From Clarkia xantiana subsp. parviflora (Eukaryota; Streptophyta; Magnoliopsida; Myrtales; Onagraceae), in contig JAPTYO010000023.1 in NCBI GenBank assembly GCA_036873135.1, positions 5,467,834-5,531,833 of the forward strand: DNA of 64,000 nucleotides, written 5' to 3'. The notes beneath the pieces were generated by a model that worked only from the letters and a program-made list of their open reading frames with translations, was not told the origin of the DNA and did not search any database. The position numbers and the translations under genes were made by a program. Below are positions 1 through 11,300 of this stretch, piece by piece (position 1 is the first letter of the stretch; each line of letters begins with the position of its first letter).

Positions 1-1411
1 TGTAACGGTCAGACCAAAACTAGACAAATCTGTAAATATATGGTACCAAAATTAGGCAAAAAAAAAAAAAAAACATCATAGACCAAAACCCAAAAGTGGT
101 CAAATATCATGGACGAAAAGACCTATTAACCCTTATGCTTTCATTGTAAATTAACCCCGATCGCACGTAATTGTCAATTACGATGTCTACTGGTTATGTG
201 TTTAAGTATTTCTTAGTATTGGACAGTGATATATATTATTCTATGGTTACCATTTGCTATGTATTTGAATTTATTTTAGTTATGAGGTTACTTATTAAAG
301 ATTGAATCACATTTAGTTTCACAAAACTTCATCCAGATGTGCATGTGTAGCTATGCTTTATTCTCTTCTTTCAAAGATAGTGCTTATACTGAAGATATCT
401 TCTTGATTCGTTGTACGTACTCTATTTTCAATGATTAGTTTATCTTCCAAGTTGTCTTGCATATTTTGTATTAACTTTGGATAAATATATAGCATTTCAC
501 TTTTCTTAGTTAAATAAATAATTAGGTGCTGACACCGCACTACGCGCATGGCGGCTTGCTAAAACGTAAACGTTAAAATGAATATAGAAGACATTGAAAT
601 ATGACTTCAATGTTATTAATTTTTTACATCTAATACAGCAAGTATATTACAACCTATTTTCGAAATTTTTGGTATTAAAAATTCTCTTCGACTCTCAGAT
701 GAAAAATGGTATAGTATTGTCATGATTCATTGGACTCGGATTCTTCAACATCTTCTCAGTTCGTGCCGTCCTCCTCATTGTTATCTTCACATTCTTCTTT
801 TATCTAATCTATGTAAAACATAACAAAGGACAATAATAAGCAATCTGAATTAGAGTATGGTTACAAATTTGAGGATATTTCAGATGCAATAGATGACATC
901 CAAGGCTACATATATAGTTGAAGAAAGAACATGGCTTATCAAAAGAATACATTCCAAGAAAAAAAACTGTCCCTATCACATATTGTGAAAGCAAGATCCC
1001 ACTGATGTCGAGATAAAACCTGAGCATGTGCCAAATTGACAATAATAGTGATTAAAGGGTCAAGTCTTCACAGCTAGAACTCCTCATATCCGTTGAACTC
1101 CATATATGACTCCCTTCATGGCCTCCTCCCCCAATCCTTCTCCATCACCTTCACGACCAGTGTTATTTTCGAGCATTTTATATTCACTCCATTGCTTATA
1201 GAGAACTTACCGAGTTAGATATTTTACAGGAAATTTCAACCTGAAGTGGTTGCTCATAATCAAGACCGAGCTTAGCGGCAACAGTGCTCTTAAGGAGGCT
1301 AAGGTTTGACTCGGTTTCTACCTGTTTAGGGTGTGGTGTCGTCTCTTGAGAATGGATGGAGTAGTTGGATACAAAAACTATCATAACCAGCTAATTATCA
1401 TCATGATCATC
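1..1411. other. AT-rich flank, no gene recognised
   Basis: No family motif, splice-bounded exon or terminal repeat was recognised here. The stretch has A/T homopolymers (for example the A run near 59-73) and only short open frames without recognisable motifs. The last five bases before 1417 (ATCAT, 1412-1416) are the left target-site duplication of the Gypsy element that follows. Confidence 0.6.
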
Positions 1412-1416
1412 ATCAT

Positions 1417-1562
1417 TGATGATTATATTCCCAATTCGGGTTCGTATTTACATTCCAGACTTCGTAAACACGTCAAAATCACATAAACAGACAAAAACAC
1501 GTTCTCGAGGATCAAAATGGTTCAGACGCGCGACACAAGCGTCCGGACCGGACCTCCAGATT
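1417..1562 (+). repeat. Truncated 5' LTR of family B left copy
   Basis: These bases align with the first ~145 bp of the 3' LTR at 8667 (shared words CCCAATTCGGGTTCG, CGTCAAAATCACATAAA and GCGTCCGGACCGGACCTCC). The alignment stops abruptly and the sequence runs into a gag fragment. The TATA box, transcript start, R/U5 and primer-binding site are therefore lost from the 5' end. The internal deletion must post-date insertion or have come through a defective template. Confidence 0.75.
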
Positions 1563-1793
1563 GAGGAAATAAAAGTTAGACTCCTAGAGAACAAGTTTCA
1601 CTCACCACTCGAACAAAAGACAGCTTTTCTAGGCAAGGATATTAATGAGTGGTGCAAACACCACAAAACATGGGGGCACGACACTAATGATTGCTTGTAT
1701 CTAAGATTTGAGATTGAAGAGATCATCGCGCTAGGCGCACTGAAGAGTTATGTGGCGCACAACCACCCTGCTCCGTCATCAAGCCAACCATGA
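1563..1793 (+). pseudogene. Gag C-terminal (zinc-knuckle-like) fragment, Gypsy
   Basis: The reading frame open through this segment ends at 1793 and contains WCKHHKTWGHDTNDCLYLR. This matches the variant zinc-knuckle segment YCRFHRANGHDTNHC in the polyprotein of element A at 36707-42272. That spacing (C-x2-H-x4-H-x4-C) is typical of Tat-like Gypsy gag/pol junctions. The frame runs in from LTR sequence, so the upstream ATG at 1416 is not a genuine gag start. It is followed by a short Pro/Ser tail and a stop, with no protease. It is a relic left by an internal deletion; the right-hand family B copy lacks exactly this part. Confidence 0.65.
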
Positions 1794-1799
1794 AGGCGG

Positions 1800-3640
1800 C
1801 AAACACATCATCTATCCCTTTATCTCATTTTATGCTTATTTACTCTAAGTCTTTTTAGATTTAATGCGGTAGTACTCTAGTGTAGTTTACGCTTATTAGC
1901 TCTACTACATTTCAGAAGGAGAGATCTGTTGACGCCTTCCTGAATCTCGTTGTGCATATACCAAGAACCTAATAAAATCAATCTACTTTCGTAGGTACAT
2001 TACTACGTTAGACATACTACTTTGGAATTACGCCAAGTAGTAAACTACGCGCATATTACTCGCACCAACAATACAAGCTATCGCGCTATATGCAAACAAT
2101 CGACTTATATTATACAACGTCGACATATCTATTATCAACATCAACAATGAGCACATAAACGCTCTCTATCTATAATGACGACTACTCTATATAGCATCGA
2201 CAACACACTACATCTTGAGTTCAAACCAAGATTTATCTACAAGTGACATGCTGCGACATCCTCCTTGTGAGCGCAACCCCCATGTTCACAACTAAAAAAT
2301 GGCATGCTGCGAAATCCTCTTTTTAGAGGCAAATCCTCATGTTCATAGTCATTCCCTGAGTTTAAAACAAGATGCGACAACATTCAAAGGGACTGATCAC
2401 CCCGACATGGCGGACGTCCTCTTGTTAGACGACAACCCCATGCTGCTACAAAGTATGCTTCCCCAACGCGGATGACGGACGTCCTCTTGTTAGACGACAA
2501 CCCCATGCTACTACAAAGTATGCTTCCCTAACGCGGGTTGATACATCATGGCGCGACATCCTCTCGTTAGAGGGCAACCCCATGCTATTACAAAGTATGC
2601 TTCCCCATCGCGGGTTGATACACGCTAGCAGGAGCGCACCCTGTTTGAAAAACTCACCAAACTTATACAATGCTATTTTTCCCGTGAGCATATAACAGAA
2701 TAAAACACACCAAATGCAGCAAGTAGTGTCTTGCCACAACATCGCCTTGGAGTGGACCAAGAGACGGAAAAAACCGCAAGTCGTTCTAAAGCGGTCTTGT
2801 GCAGCCCTTCTGGACTAACCATGGAGAGGTGCAGTAACATCGCACGGTAAGTACTGGAATAGCCACGGAAAGCCTTGCAACAACGTCACGCGGGGTGTGC
2901 CCAACTGACGGATGGAAAAACGCATAACATAGAGCAAGCGTCTTGCCACAACGTCGCCTTGAAATGATTCAAGAGACGGTAAAAACTACAAGGCGTATTG
3001 ATACGACCTTTGTTCCACCCCTTGGGTTAACCAAGTGGAGGTGTAGTAGCATTGCAAAGTAAGTACGGGTCTAGCCATGGAAAGCTTTGCAATAACGTCA
3101 CGCGGGGTGTGCCCAACTGACGGATGGAAAACGCATAGTATAGAACAAGTAGCGTCTTGTCACAACGTCGCCTTAGAGTGGAACTAAGAGACGGTATAAA
3201 CTAATGTATTTCCTTGCCAAAACGACTCTACTATATGCCAAGTTCCAGTGCCCTCGTGCAAAGCGCCAGCGCCGAGTGCAATGCTATCACATGATCTTGC
3301 GTGTTACTATCTGTAAACAAGGCAAATATTCGATACACTCATTACACCATTCCTTGGGTTTAAAACAAGATGGGCACTCATGACACTTAGCGACGCACGT
3401 CCTATGGTCACAACTACGGATGTTATATCCACTACAACAAGGAGATCAATCCTATCATGCAAGTCTAATGTATACGGACAACTACGATAACACAAGGTAT
3501 GAAATACTATTAACAAGTTATCATGCATTTCTACTACGATCATGTCAGGTCTAGACGACAAAATCCAAAGCAAGCAGAATATAAACAAAACACGGGGAGC
3601 AAAAACTATGTACAAGAGTTTGATATACTCCTGAAAATCA
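1800..3640. repeat. Non-coding convergent zone of family B with tandem repeats
   Basis: No gene is supported. From about 1960 the segment is the reverse complement of 54340-56230 in the right-hand copy. It carries two tandem families. About 2410-2630 repeats a ~75-95 bp unit with CCCATGCT and CAAAGTATGCTTCCCC, about three times. About 2740-3230 repeats a ~200 bp unit with CACAACGTCGCCTT, GTCACGCGGGGTGTGCCCAA and an antisense of AAGGCGACGTTGTG. The zone lies between the truncated gag and the 3' end of the antisense gene, where pol would have ended. Confidence 0.6.
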
Positions 3641-3648
3641 ACCTGACG

Positions 3649-6063
3649 TCACTCGCGATGTGTCATCATCTCCAGCCTACTCAGGGGCAACCTCCATGAT
3701 CTCAGCAGCGGTGATAACAAGGTTGATACCACCATCATCAACAAACAACATCTCACAATTGGCCTCCTCAAGTGCCAAGCGGTGCATAGCGTCGACATGT
3801 CCAACAACATAATCCGCGTAAGAACCCAACTTGTCAAAAGGGAAGTCGGGGGCAAGAATACTCTCCCTGCGGATGTAATCCTCAGTAATTTCTCCCATCA
3901 GCTTATCAGACTTCATCTTGGCGGCAGCATCGACCGCACTAACAAATGCATGAATAGTCGGGTACTCAGCAAGTTCTTCTCCTTGCCAGCCTTATAGCCC
4001 TCCTCGCGTGCAGCACGCAACTCTACCTCATGCGCGTTAACATCCTCTGTGATCTTCTAAAGAGCAACGATCTCTGCCTCAAGCTCGTCAAGTCGAGCCC
4101 GGCGAGAATTATAACGAGCCTCAAAATTCGCTGCCTTCGAGCTAAGAGTGCGCGCCCTCTCTTTGGATTGAGCAAGATCACGACGAACGGCGTCGCACTT
4201 TTCAACTGCAACCCGCTTCTCGCTCGTAAGCTCCATCACGAAGGACGACATGTTCACCATGTCGGCAACGGCCTGAGAACAACGCAAAAACAAAAAAAGC
4301 ATAAAGGTGTCATAACATTACATGCATTCATACAAATAATGAAAAAGAGAAGATTGATTCTCACGGGAGCGAATCGAGTCAAGGCACTCTCAACATAGGC
4401 TTGCGCCTCTTCATCAGTCGACGGCCGAATACGTCGATCGCCAGGAGGGACACACCTTTGCAGCACTCGTACGCCTACCTCCAGATTTCTAAGTTTGGAA
4501 TCCTTAGCAAATCGAGGACTACCAGTAGCTAAAGGCGTCCAATCACTCCCAGAAATGTTGCCCTCCAGAGGACGAATCAAGTCATCACGTCCAAGCGCCG
4601 AGAGTGTTGTAAAGCAAACAAAAATAGAGATATGGAAACAACAATCAAAATAATGCAAGGATAGCAAAAGAAAGAAGCACACGATACATACCTCGGCGAG
4701 GAGAACGCTCCTCCGCGGGTCGATCCCTCGACTGGGGGGCAGAAGGCGCCCCTGTGCGACCTTCCACTCCTTTTCCTTTCCCGCAAGAAGGAGTTTGGCT
4801 TGTCGCACCGACCTTAATGCGCTTGGGTTCACTCGAGGCACACGCCACCGCGTCAGATCTCTTAGCAGATATACTGGAGTTCAGAGCAGGAACAACGTGC
4901 TCAGTCACGAGAGTCGAGCGACCTGCAAAAAAAGTCAAGTTAAGAACAACAACATGGAAGAATAGTAAGACAAAGGAAAATAACAAGGAAGCATCTTACT
5001 CATCAATCCCTTGTCGCGGCCATGTCCGGAAGCCTTAGGAGTGGGAGGAGTAGGAGACGACACGACATTCTTAGTATAAGAGATAACACGAGCAGAATCC
5101 GTCTGCAAGGATGAGCTCTTTCCATCAAACCAACCTACATGACAACATAATAGGAAGTTATAAAGGCTTTCAGCATACCGAATCCTCAGAAGAAAGCACA
5201 TGAATCCCGGCATCAATCAACTCCTGATCTGATGCACGCAACAAACACTGATAAGTGCGCGCCTGGTGACACTGATATATGTGCTTCAAAACCTTCTTAT
5301 CCGCATAAGAGAGCTCAGAGAAGGTGGGGGCAGGATCAGCCTCCGTAACATGTGTTGTATCACAAGTAGTGCCAACGTCACACACAAAGAAGTATTGATG
5401 CCGCCAATGAGAACCGGAACGGTCAGCCTTCGCAGCAAGCCTGACATCAATATCCCACTCTGCGTCTCCAAGCCCAAGTGTTGCGAACCCCTTCTCTTGT
5501 AAACAAGGCCAACGCATCTTCATGCCACACAACCCTGTTACGTCTGGATGCAGAAGTTGGTAGAAGCAACGGAAGATAACCGTAGAGTAATGCCACGAAT
5601 GCTGGTGAAATAATACTCGGAAACAAGTCCACACACGGAGTCCCGTAGGCGCAAGATCCAAGGGCGAGATCTGATAAAATTGGCAGAGATCAACCAAGTA
5701 TGGACAGTAAGGAAAGCGCAAGCCTTCCCGAATCTGCCCCAAGTAAACAGCGGACAAGTCGTCAGGAGGTACCGTGGGTTGTCCCGGGGTAACTCCTAGA
5801 AGCACGTCGTAAGGGAATTCAGCTTCCAAGTATGGACAGAGTCCAGAGGAAGATGCGCCCAACATATACCGCTCTTCATTTATCCGGTTGTTACAAAAGT
5901 ACTGAGTCACCTCTGTCGTCTCTATTTCGGCTGCAGACTCCAGGGTGTGATCAGTTTCGGCTCCTAACTCGCTATCCAAATACGCTATCAAATTGGCCTC
6001 TAATTCGTCACCGGCATCTGAACATAAAGTAACGCACGGGGTGGGAATGAGAGACTTACTCAT
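3649..6063 (-). CDS. Antisense accessory gene of Tat-like Gypsy family B (left copy)
   Basis: On the - strand, opposite to the element's gag. The first exon (6063 down to about 5170) is open for 297 codons from MSKSLIPTP and contains LRFPYCPYLVDLCQFYQISP, LRVWTCFRVLFHQ and DVGTTCDTTHVTEADPAP. These align with the right copy at 51852-52745 and, more distantly, with element A's antisense protein. The domain resembles the plant family annotated as 'putative gypsy type transposon' (PF04195-like). Later exons encode a Ser/Lys-rich stretch (about 4986-4690), a segment with DLIRPLEG and LTDEEAQAYVE-like sequence (about 4600-4370) and a probable coiled coil (about 4270-4030). The terminal piece is about 3916-3650. 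Donors GAG|GTATGT and CCC|GTGAG are conserved in the right copy. Function unknown. Confidence 0.6.
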
Positions 6064-6520
6064 AGCAATTATCTCAGATCAGCTGCAAGCGCGAACTCAA
6101 GAAAACCGTCCTGACAAGCTAACCTGCAAAAGCAGATAACAACTCGATCAACGCGCTCGTACGCAACAGTCACCCATATAGACACCAAGAAATGAACACT
6201 CTCCATATGGAGACAACCACATATCTATAGACTTGTTAGTCTATATACATCACATAGCGAACATCCCCCTCGGGGGGCAACTCTATGTCGACATGGGCCA
6301 CGTCCCAAAACCTACGTGTTCTACGTCATCTACGTGATACTACGCATTTACTTAAGGTAACAAGTGCGAATATGATTATGAAACTAACATTTATACTTGT
6401 ATGTATTCTTTAGTCAATGCAGGACAACAACATGTATATTGACGAACAAAGAAGAAATTCTAAGTGTTCAAGATACCACATCACGCATGCTATGATCATG
6501 TATACAACAAGCAACGTGCG
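6064..6520. other. 5' flank of the family B antisense gene, no gene
   Basis: Matches the reverse complement of about 51390-51850 in the right copy. As the upstream flank of the - strand accessory gene it should hold its promoter, but no convincing TATA box was found. Words such as CACATAGCGAACATCCC and GGCAACTCTATGTCGACATG are conserved between the copies. Confidence 0.45.
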
Positions 6521-6528
6521 CGGTGAAC

Positions 6529-7584
6529 AACGCGTATAATGGTCATGTCCGCAACAAATGTTCCTACCTATTCATGCGATTAGTCAAAAGAAGATTAAAT
6601 TTAACTTCTACAACTACCATGATTATGATGTCAAGTGAACGCATGCATGATTTGACGACATGCTAGTCACTATACTAGTATGGTCATGGAGCTAAACTAT
6701 CAAGAAATATTTTCTAAGTGTTTCTCCATGATAGCAGGCGACAGATAACAAGCGTTAACAATCAAGAAATATTTTCTAAGTGTTTCACTATGATAGCAGA
6801 CGACAGGTAACAAGCGTCAATTATCAAGAAATATTTTCTAAGTGTTCTTCTATGGTAGCAGACGACAGTCGACAGACGACAAATGTCAATTAGTAAACAT
6901 CAACCATAAAGAAATATTCTCTAAGTGTTTTATCATAAAGGAGATAACAATGATCAACTATCAACAATCAACATCAAGCATGTTCGAACACTATCTACAT
7001 CATGGTGCAACATGTCGACAATGATCACCATACATGAGGGGAGTATTACTACTTGCAACGCGTATAATGGTCATGTCCGCAACAAATGTTCCTACCTATT
7101 CATGCGATTAGTCAAAAGAAGATTAAATTTAACTTCTACAACTACCATGATTATGATGTCAAGTGAACGCATGCATGATTTGACGACATGCTAGTCACTA
7201 TACTAGTATGGTCATGGAGCTAAACTATCAAGAAATATTTTCTAAGTGTTTCTCCATGATAGCAGGCGACAGATAACAAGCGTCAACAATCAAGAAATAT
7301 TTTCTAAGTGTTTCACTATGATAGCAGACGACAGGTAACAAGCGTCAATTATCAAGAAATATTTTCTAAGTGTTCTTCTATGGTAGCAGACGACAGTCGA
7401 CAGACGACAAATGTCAATTAGTAAACATCAACCATAAAGAAATATTCTCTAAGTGTTTTATCATAAAGGAGATAACAATGATCAACTATCAACAATCAAC
7501 ATCAAGCATGTTCGAACACTATCTACATCATGGTGCAACATGTCGACAATGATCACCATACATGAGGGGAGTATTACTACTTGC
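6529..7584 (+). repeat. Perfect-looking 528-bp tandem duplication in element B 3' region
   Basis: Two head-to-tail copies, 6529-7056 and 7057-7584, are offset by 528 bp and look almost base-identical (one visible difference, GCGTTAAC near 6748 versus GCGTCAAC). Inside each, a ~65-75 bp unit is repeated about four times. Its core is TCAAGAAATATTTTCTAAGT, followed by TAGCAG(G/A)CGACAG and AACAAGCGTCAA. A related but unduplicated array lies at about 50820-51090 in the right copy, in reverse orientation. The breakpoints share CAACGCG. The short ATG frames inside it look fortuitous. Confidence 0.85.
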
Positions 7585-7689
7585 AATCATGTTTATAAAT
7601 TTTCAGCACTTAGCCAAATTTTGGCCGATTTGTGGAACTAACCTCTTTTAGAAATTTTAACAAACACCTTGTGGGCATTCTAGAGTAAT

Positions 7690-8040
7690 CAATTTCAAGA
7701 GACAATTAAGATCAAATTGATCCTAAACAAGATTGTAAATGGTTTAACCATACCCTGAACTGGACTTACCTCTTCAAGACGATGCCGGAGAGCCGTCCAC
7801 CGCTGTGAAAGCCGCCGAAAAATTCCCGTCGCCGTCGTTCCAGCCACGCGCCACCGCCCCCAGCCACGCGCCGCCGTCCTGCTGCCATGTGCTGCGCCGT
7901 GGCCTCCTCTTCCCACCGCCGGTGACCACGCCGTGAAAAGTGTGGTGGTTGCCGGCCAAATAAGATGACTTGATGCTTGAACTTGCTACACCAAAGTTTC
8001 TTCTCCTTCAAGAAATGAGTGTGGTCCTAAAAACTATTAA
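7690..8040. other. GC-rich block of unknown origin inside element B
   Basis: This is a GC-rich patch in AT-rich surroundings, rich in CCGCCG and CCACGCGCC words. I could not find it in the right copy of family B. Both - strand frames translate to low-complexity Arg/Gly/Trp-rich peptides with no recognised domain. It could be a captured host exon or 5' UTR, or an element-specific segment lost from the other copy. The flanking sequence up to about 7740 matches the right copy (reverse complement of 50550-50640). Confidence 0.4.
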
Positions 8041-8650
8041 GTGTGGAGGTTTATGGATATTATCTCTCCAATTTCCACTAATAGTTTTTATTCCTATGGG
8101 TAATCATTGATCCCTCTATATTTTCTACAAGTCCTTATTAACATGACTAAGTATTTTTACATCCTTGTAACGACACACATCATTTTTAAACTCGACATAT
8201 GCAATCATGCACATGTGTTATACATCCATGATTTATTTATCTTAATCCATGATCCACGTTTTTATCATTACATAATTGATTTCATGATTTTATTATCAAT
8301 AACACGTCATCACATCATGTGCATACTTACTACGTAACCGTCACGCACATGTCAGATACATCTATGGTTAACATATTCTTGACGGATACATTATTATGCA
8401 TGTCGACATCCATGAACATTATTGTATATATTTACAACTCGTCGCATATGTCTGTTGTATATGCGCATATCTGTTACACTAACCCTGTCAGCAGATATCA
8501 AAATACTCGCCAAGAAAAATAAAGTTAAACGAAATCAAGGCCCGCGTGCCCAACCAACTATCAATAAATCAACGCCCGAGGTTAGTATCAGACCCAAATT
8601 GGACATGTATCCTATCTTAAAATAGAGTCAAGCAAGGGTCAAGCCATTAC
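8041..8650. other. AT-rich 3' untranslated region of element B, no gene
   Basis: No coding motif seen. It connects the GC-rich block to the polypurine tract. Short frames here are composition artefacts. Confidence 0.5.
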
Positions 8651-8654
8651 TTGA

Positions 8655-8666
8655 CTCGGGGGCAAA
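8655..8666 (+). other. Polypurine tract of family B
   Basis: CTCGGGGGCAAA lies immediately 5' of the LTR start TGATGG, the expected position of the plus-strand primer. The same GGGGGCAAA+TGATGG junction occurs in element A on the - strand at 32217-32231, which links the two families. Confidence 0.8.
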
Positions 8667-9331
8667 TGATGGATATATGCCCAATTCGGGTTCGTATTTA
8701 CATTCCGGACTTCGTAAACACGTCAAAATCACATAAAAATAGACAAAAACACGTTCCCGATGATCAAAACGGTTCGGACGCACGACACACGCGTCCGGAC
8801 CGGACCTCCGGATCGGAGGTCCGGGTTGCCTTGGCAATCCGGAGAGGTCCGGATTGCCCTAGACGACCCAGATCGCGCTAAGATCATCCGAACCCGACGT
8901 GATCCGAGTCTTCATCTGCAACGCACGTGTTCCATTTGTGTTCTCACACCAGGTTAGAGTTTTCTAATAGCCAACCTTGATCAAACCAGACGACGGTTCA
9001 CACTTTCCTTTAAACCGGCGTCGAACCGCACAAAAACCGGGATCGGTTCTAAGGTTGCCTATAAATAGGGACCTAGGCTACCATTTTTATACTTTACATT
9101 CACTTGAGATTGGCTTAGAAGTTCCGACTTCTCTCTAGCTTTCTCTCTCTAGAATTCTCATTTAAGCATCGGAGAGGGCTCAATCGGCACCACCCCTCCT
9201 TGCTGGTTACTGCCCCTGTATGCAAGTTCGGACGACAAGCGTGAAGTCAGGAGCGCAAGTTGAAGGACCTAACACAACGATCAAGTTGAAGATTCGTCGA
9301 GTCTGTTACGTCAAGCGGGTTCGGACGAAAA
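8667..9331 (+). repeat. 3' LTR of family B left copy
   Basis: 665 bp starting TGATGG. The end is fixed by the ATCAT duplication; the terminal CA expected from the right copy (GGACAAAACA) has decayed to AA. It contains a TATA box and the words ATCGGTTCTAAGGTTGCC and GAGATTGGCTTAG shared with the LTR at 63386. The 3' part (AAGGACCTAACAC, GATTCGTC) also matches. In principle it retains promoter and polyadenylation functions. Confidence 0.8.
9060..9067 (+). promoter_or_regulatory. TATA box in family B LTR
   Basis: TATAAATA occurs in the context GCC-TATAAATAGGGACC. The equivalent position in the right-hand copy reads TATAAAAGGGACC on the - strand. The conserved position marks it as the LTR core promoter. 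Confidence 0.65.
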
Positions 9332-9336
9332 ATCAT

Positions 9337-10737
9337 ATATGGAAATCTTGCTTGAAGCTGGTAAAAACATTTCCCCTGATTTATTCTTGACCAAGAATAG
9401 TCTAGTTCCAATCCGCATTGTTGTCACAAAAAAAATCCTCATCCACGCTTATTCGGTTCAAAATCAAACTTGCTAGCTCAAATTCTTTGGGATCTTTGTA
9501 ATACTATCTCCATGCACAATAGAATAAAATTCAAAGTTGTATTTCTCGACCTAAACATGAAACAACAGTGAATCAACATAATTAGTATCAACAGAATCAA
9601 CCGTAAATACGAAATCACCTGATTCAAAGAAAGTTTTTGTTCATCATCGGTCATGGTCCTGGTTTCAATAATCTATTGAATAACTGGTTTAAGAAGATCT
9701 GAACAAAATGGTCATGGTCTAGGACAATATATGATACTCTAGTACTACATCAGTTGTGTTCATGAATAAGCTAAATTCTCTCTCCTCATCGCAAATTATT
9801 ATTTCGACTTCTCTTGAAATTATGATATAAACAAAATCGGGGGTTCTTCATTGTGCATTATAACGTTCTTCCTTGGCGCAATTTAGTCGCCGTCTTTCAC
9901 ACCTAGTCAATTCAATTATATATAAGACGTCATCTGACGATTGAGTTTCAGTTTAACAAATACAATGTACAGATTGCTATTAATTTTTTTTTTAAAAAAA
10001 AAACATTTTTCCCAAAAAATAAAAAATACTTGGAAATCTTTAAGGGAAAAGAAATAAAAAACTGCATATAGTTCAGAATCATACAGAGGAAGCTCTCAGA
10101 AATTTTTCAAATTGTAAATTTGAGCAAAAAGTGACTCTTTTTTTTAAATATATTATTAAAAAAACCCAACAACTGCAAACCCTAGCTCCAGAACTACAAC
10201 ACATAGCTCAATCAAAATCTCCAAAACCTAGAGATTCAAACATACCCATATTGAATCTTTGATAAGTAAATAGAACATGACTTTCATTTTCAGTTTCTGC
10301 TATCCCAGTCCTAGAAGTCTAAACAGAATAACTAATAACGACAAACTAAAAAGTATTAAATATAGAAGGTCAAAAGTTTCCAAATGCCACATTTTAAAAA
10401 AATGAAGTCGCTTGGCCATCTATACTCAGTTCAACAACTATGGCAGAGGTTATTCATTGCATAACCTGATGTTGTTACGTACCTCATCAATATGATGTTT
10501 CTCTGGAATCAACGCAGATTGCGAATCTGAGAGTCTGTGATGTTGCTGATCTCTTCTTTAATCTCTTCTTCCCTCGATTCTCTAGAGACATTCCAATTAA
10601 TAATAATATTTTAAGCACGCTACTGCAACATCTCATCCAACTTTTGGGGATAATGAGCCAAACTCTGTCATAAAATTCAAGTCATAACAGAATTTTAGAA
10701 TCTTAATTAATAATCATTCCAAATCATATGAACATAG
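9337..10737. other. Intergenic, nothing recognised
   Basis: About 1.4 kb between the family B 3' LTR and the Copia 3' LTR. It is AT-rich with A/T homopolymers (about 9985-10050). No open frame of note, terminal repeat or coding motif was seen. CATAG at 10733-10737 directly abuts the Copia LTR and is a candidate half of its target duplication, but the other half was not located. Confidence 0.55.
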
Positions 10738-11300
10738 TGTTAGATTACGGGGAAGTAATCACTACGGATGCTTAAACAAGGTACATGCTAGTAATTGGAA
10801 TTACGCAGCGGAAGTTTCACACATACCTTTAAGGTGATCCGTAGAACCAAGATCTTCTCAGGAGGGAGTTCACGATCCTCCGGTCGGGACCCGTAGAGGT
10901 TCTTGTTAGAGAAGCCCTATGTGGTGCAAGCTCCACATCAAAGCCTCTGATCAATTCTTGGCACGGGGACAGATCTCTGGAGAGTTTGCTCGAAGGTAAT
11001 TTGGCACACCCTTTGTGAGGGATATGGTTCAGCTGAAACAGTCAGGGTGTGGGGTTGATGGTTTTTCTCTCTAAAACACTCTTGTGAGGGAATTGTGATT
11101 AACCCTAAAAATTCCCTAACACCTCTTATTCATAGGAGGAGTAAAGTGGACAAAAGTCCACTTTACCCCACCTAGGGTTTCGGCCGGCCTATGGATCTGG
11201 GGAGGCCCAATTTTGGGCCTCCCATGTCAATTGAGATTTGGGTCTAGCCATGTCAATTTTGGGCCTCCCATGTCAGTTTTGGGCCACCTAGTGAATACAA
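10738..11300 (-). repeat. Copia 3' LTR (- strand), outer start uncertain
   Basis: The - strand end reads ...GTAATCTAACA at 10738. The reverse complement matches the + strand LTR ending at 17602 over about 500 bp, including GTAAAGTGGAC palindromes, TTGTGAGGGAATT and GTGCCAAGAATTGATC. The start of the LTR on the - strand is not clear; homology fades near 11290. The sequence between there and the RNase H stop (about 11300-12060) is probably 3' untranslated region. Confidence 0.65.

Larger units (their letters stand above)
1417..9331 (+). mobile_element. Deleted Tat-like Ty3/Gypsy element, family B, left copy
   Basis: The element starts TGATGATTATATTCCC at 1417, matching the 3' LTR start TGATGGATATATGCCC at 8667. 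It is bounded by ATCAT at 1412-1416 and 9332-9336, a 5-bp target-site duplication. Order: about 145 bp of 5' LTR, a gag zinc-knuckle fragment, a non-coding repeat zone, an antisense accessory gene on the - strand, a minisatellite, polypurine tract, 3' LTR. Protease, reverse transcriptase, RNase H and integrase are absent, so it cannot move by itself. Most of its interior is the reverse complement of 50540-56230, a second family B copy in opposite orientation. Confidence 0.8.

Noticed and set aside
2446..2760. 104-codon - strand frame in the family B convergent zone
   Set aside because: Falls in a tandem repeat of non-coding sequence and is not preserved in the right-hand copy.
6842..7552. Two identical 60-codon open frames
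   Set aside because: Identity comes from the 528-bp tandem duplication; the peptide is low in information and overlaps minisatellite units.
7695..8011. Possible glycine-rich host protein on the - strand
   Set aside because: Three overlapping frames translate the same GC-rich patch to low-complexity peptide; no start context, intron or homologue recognised, so kept only as an unexplained block.
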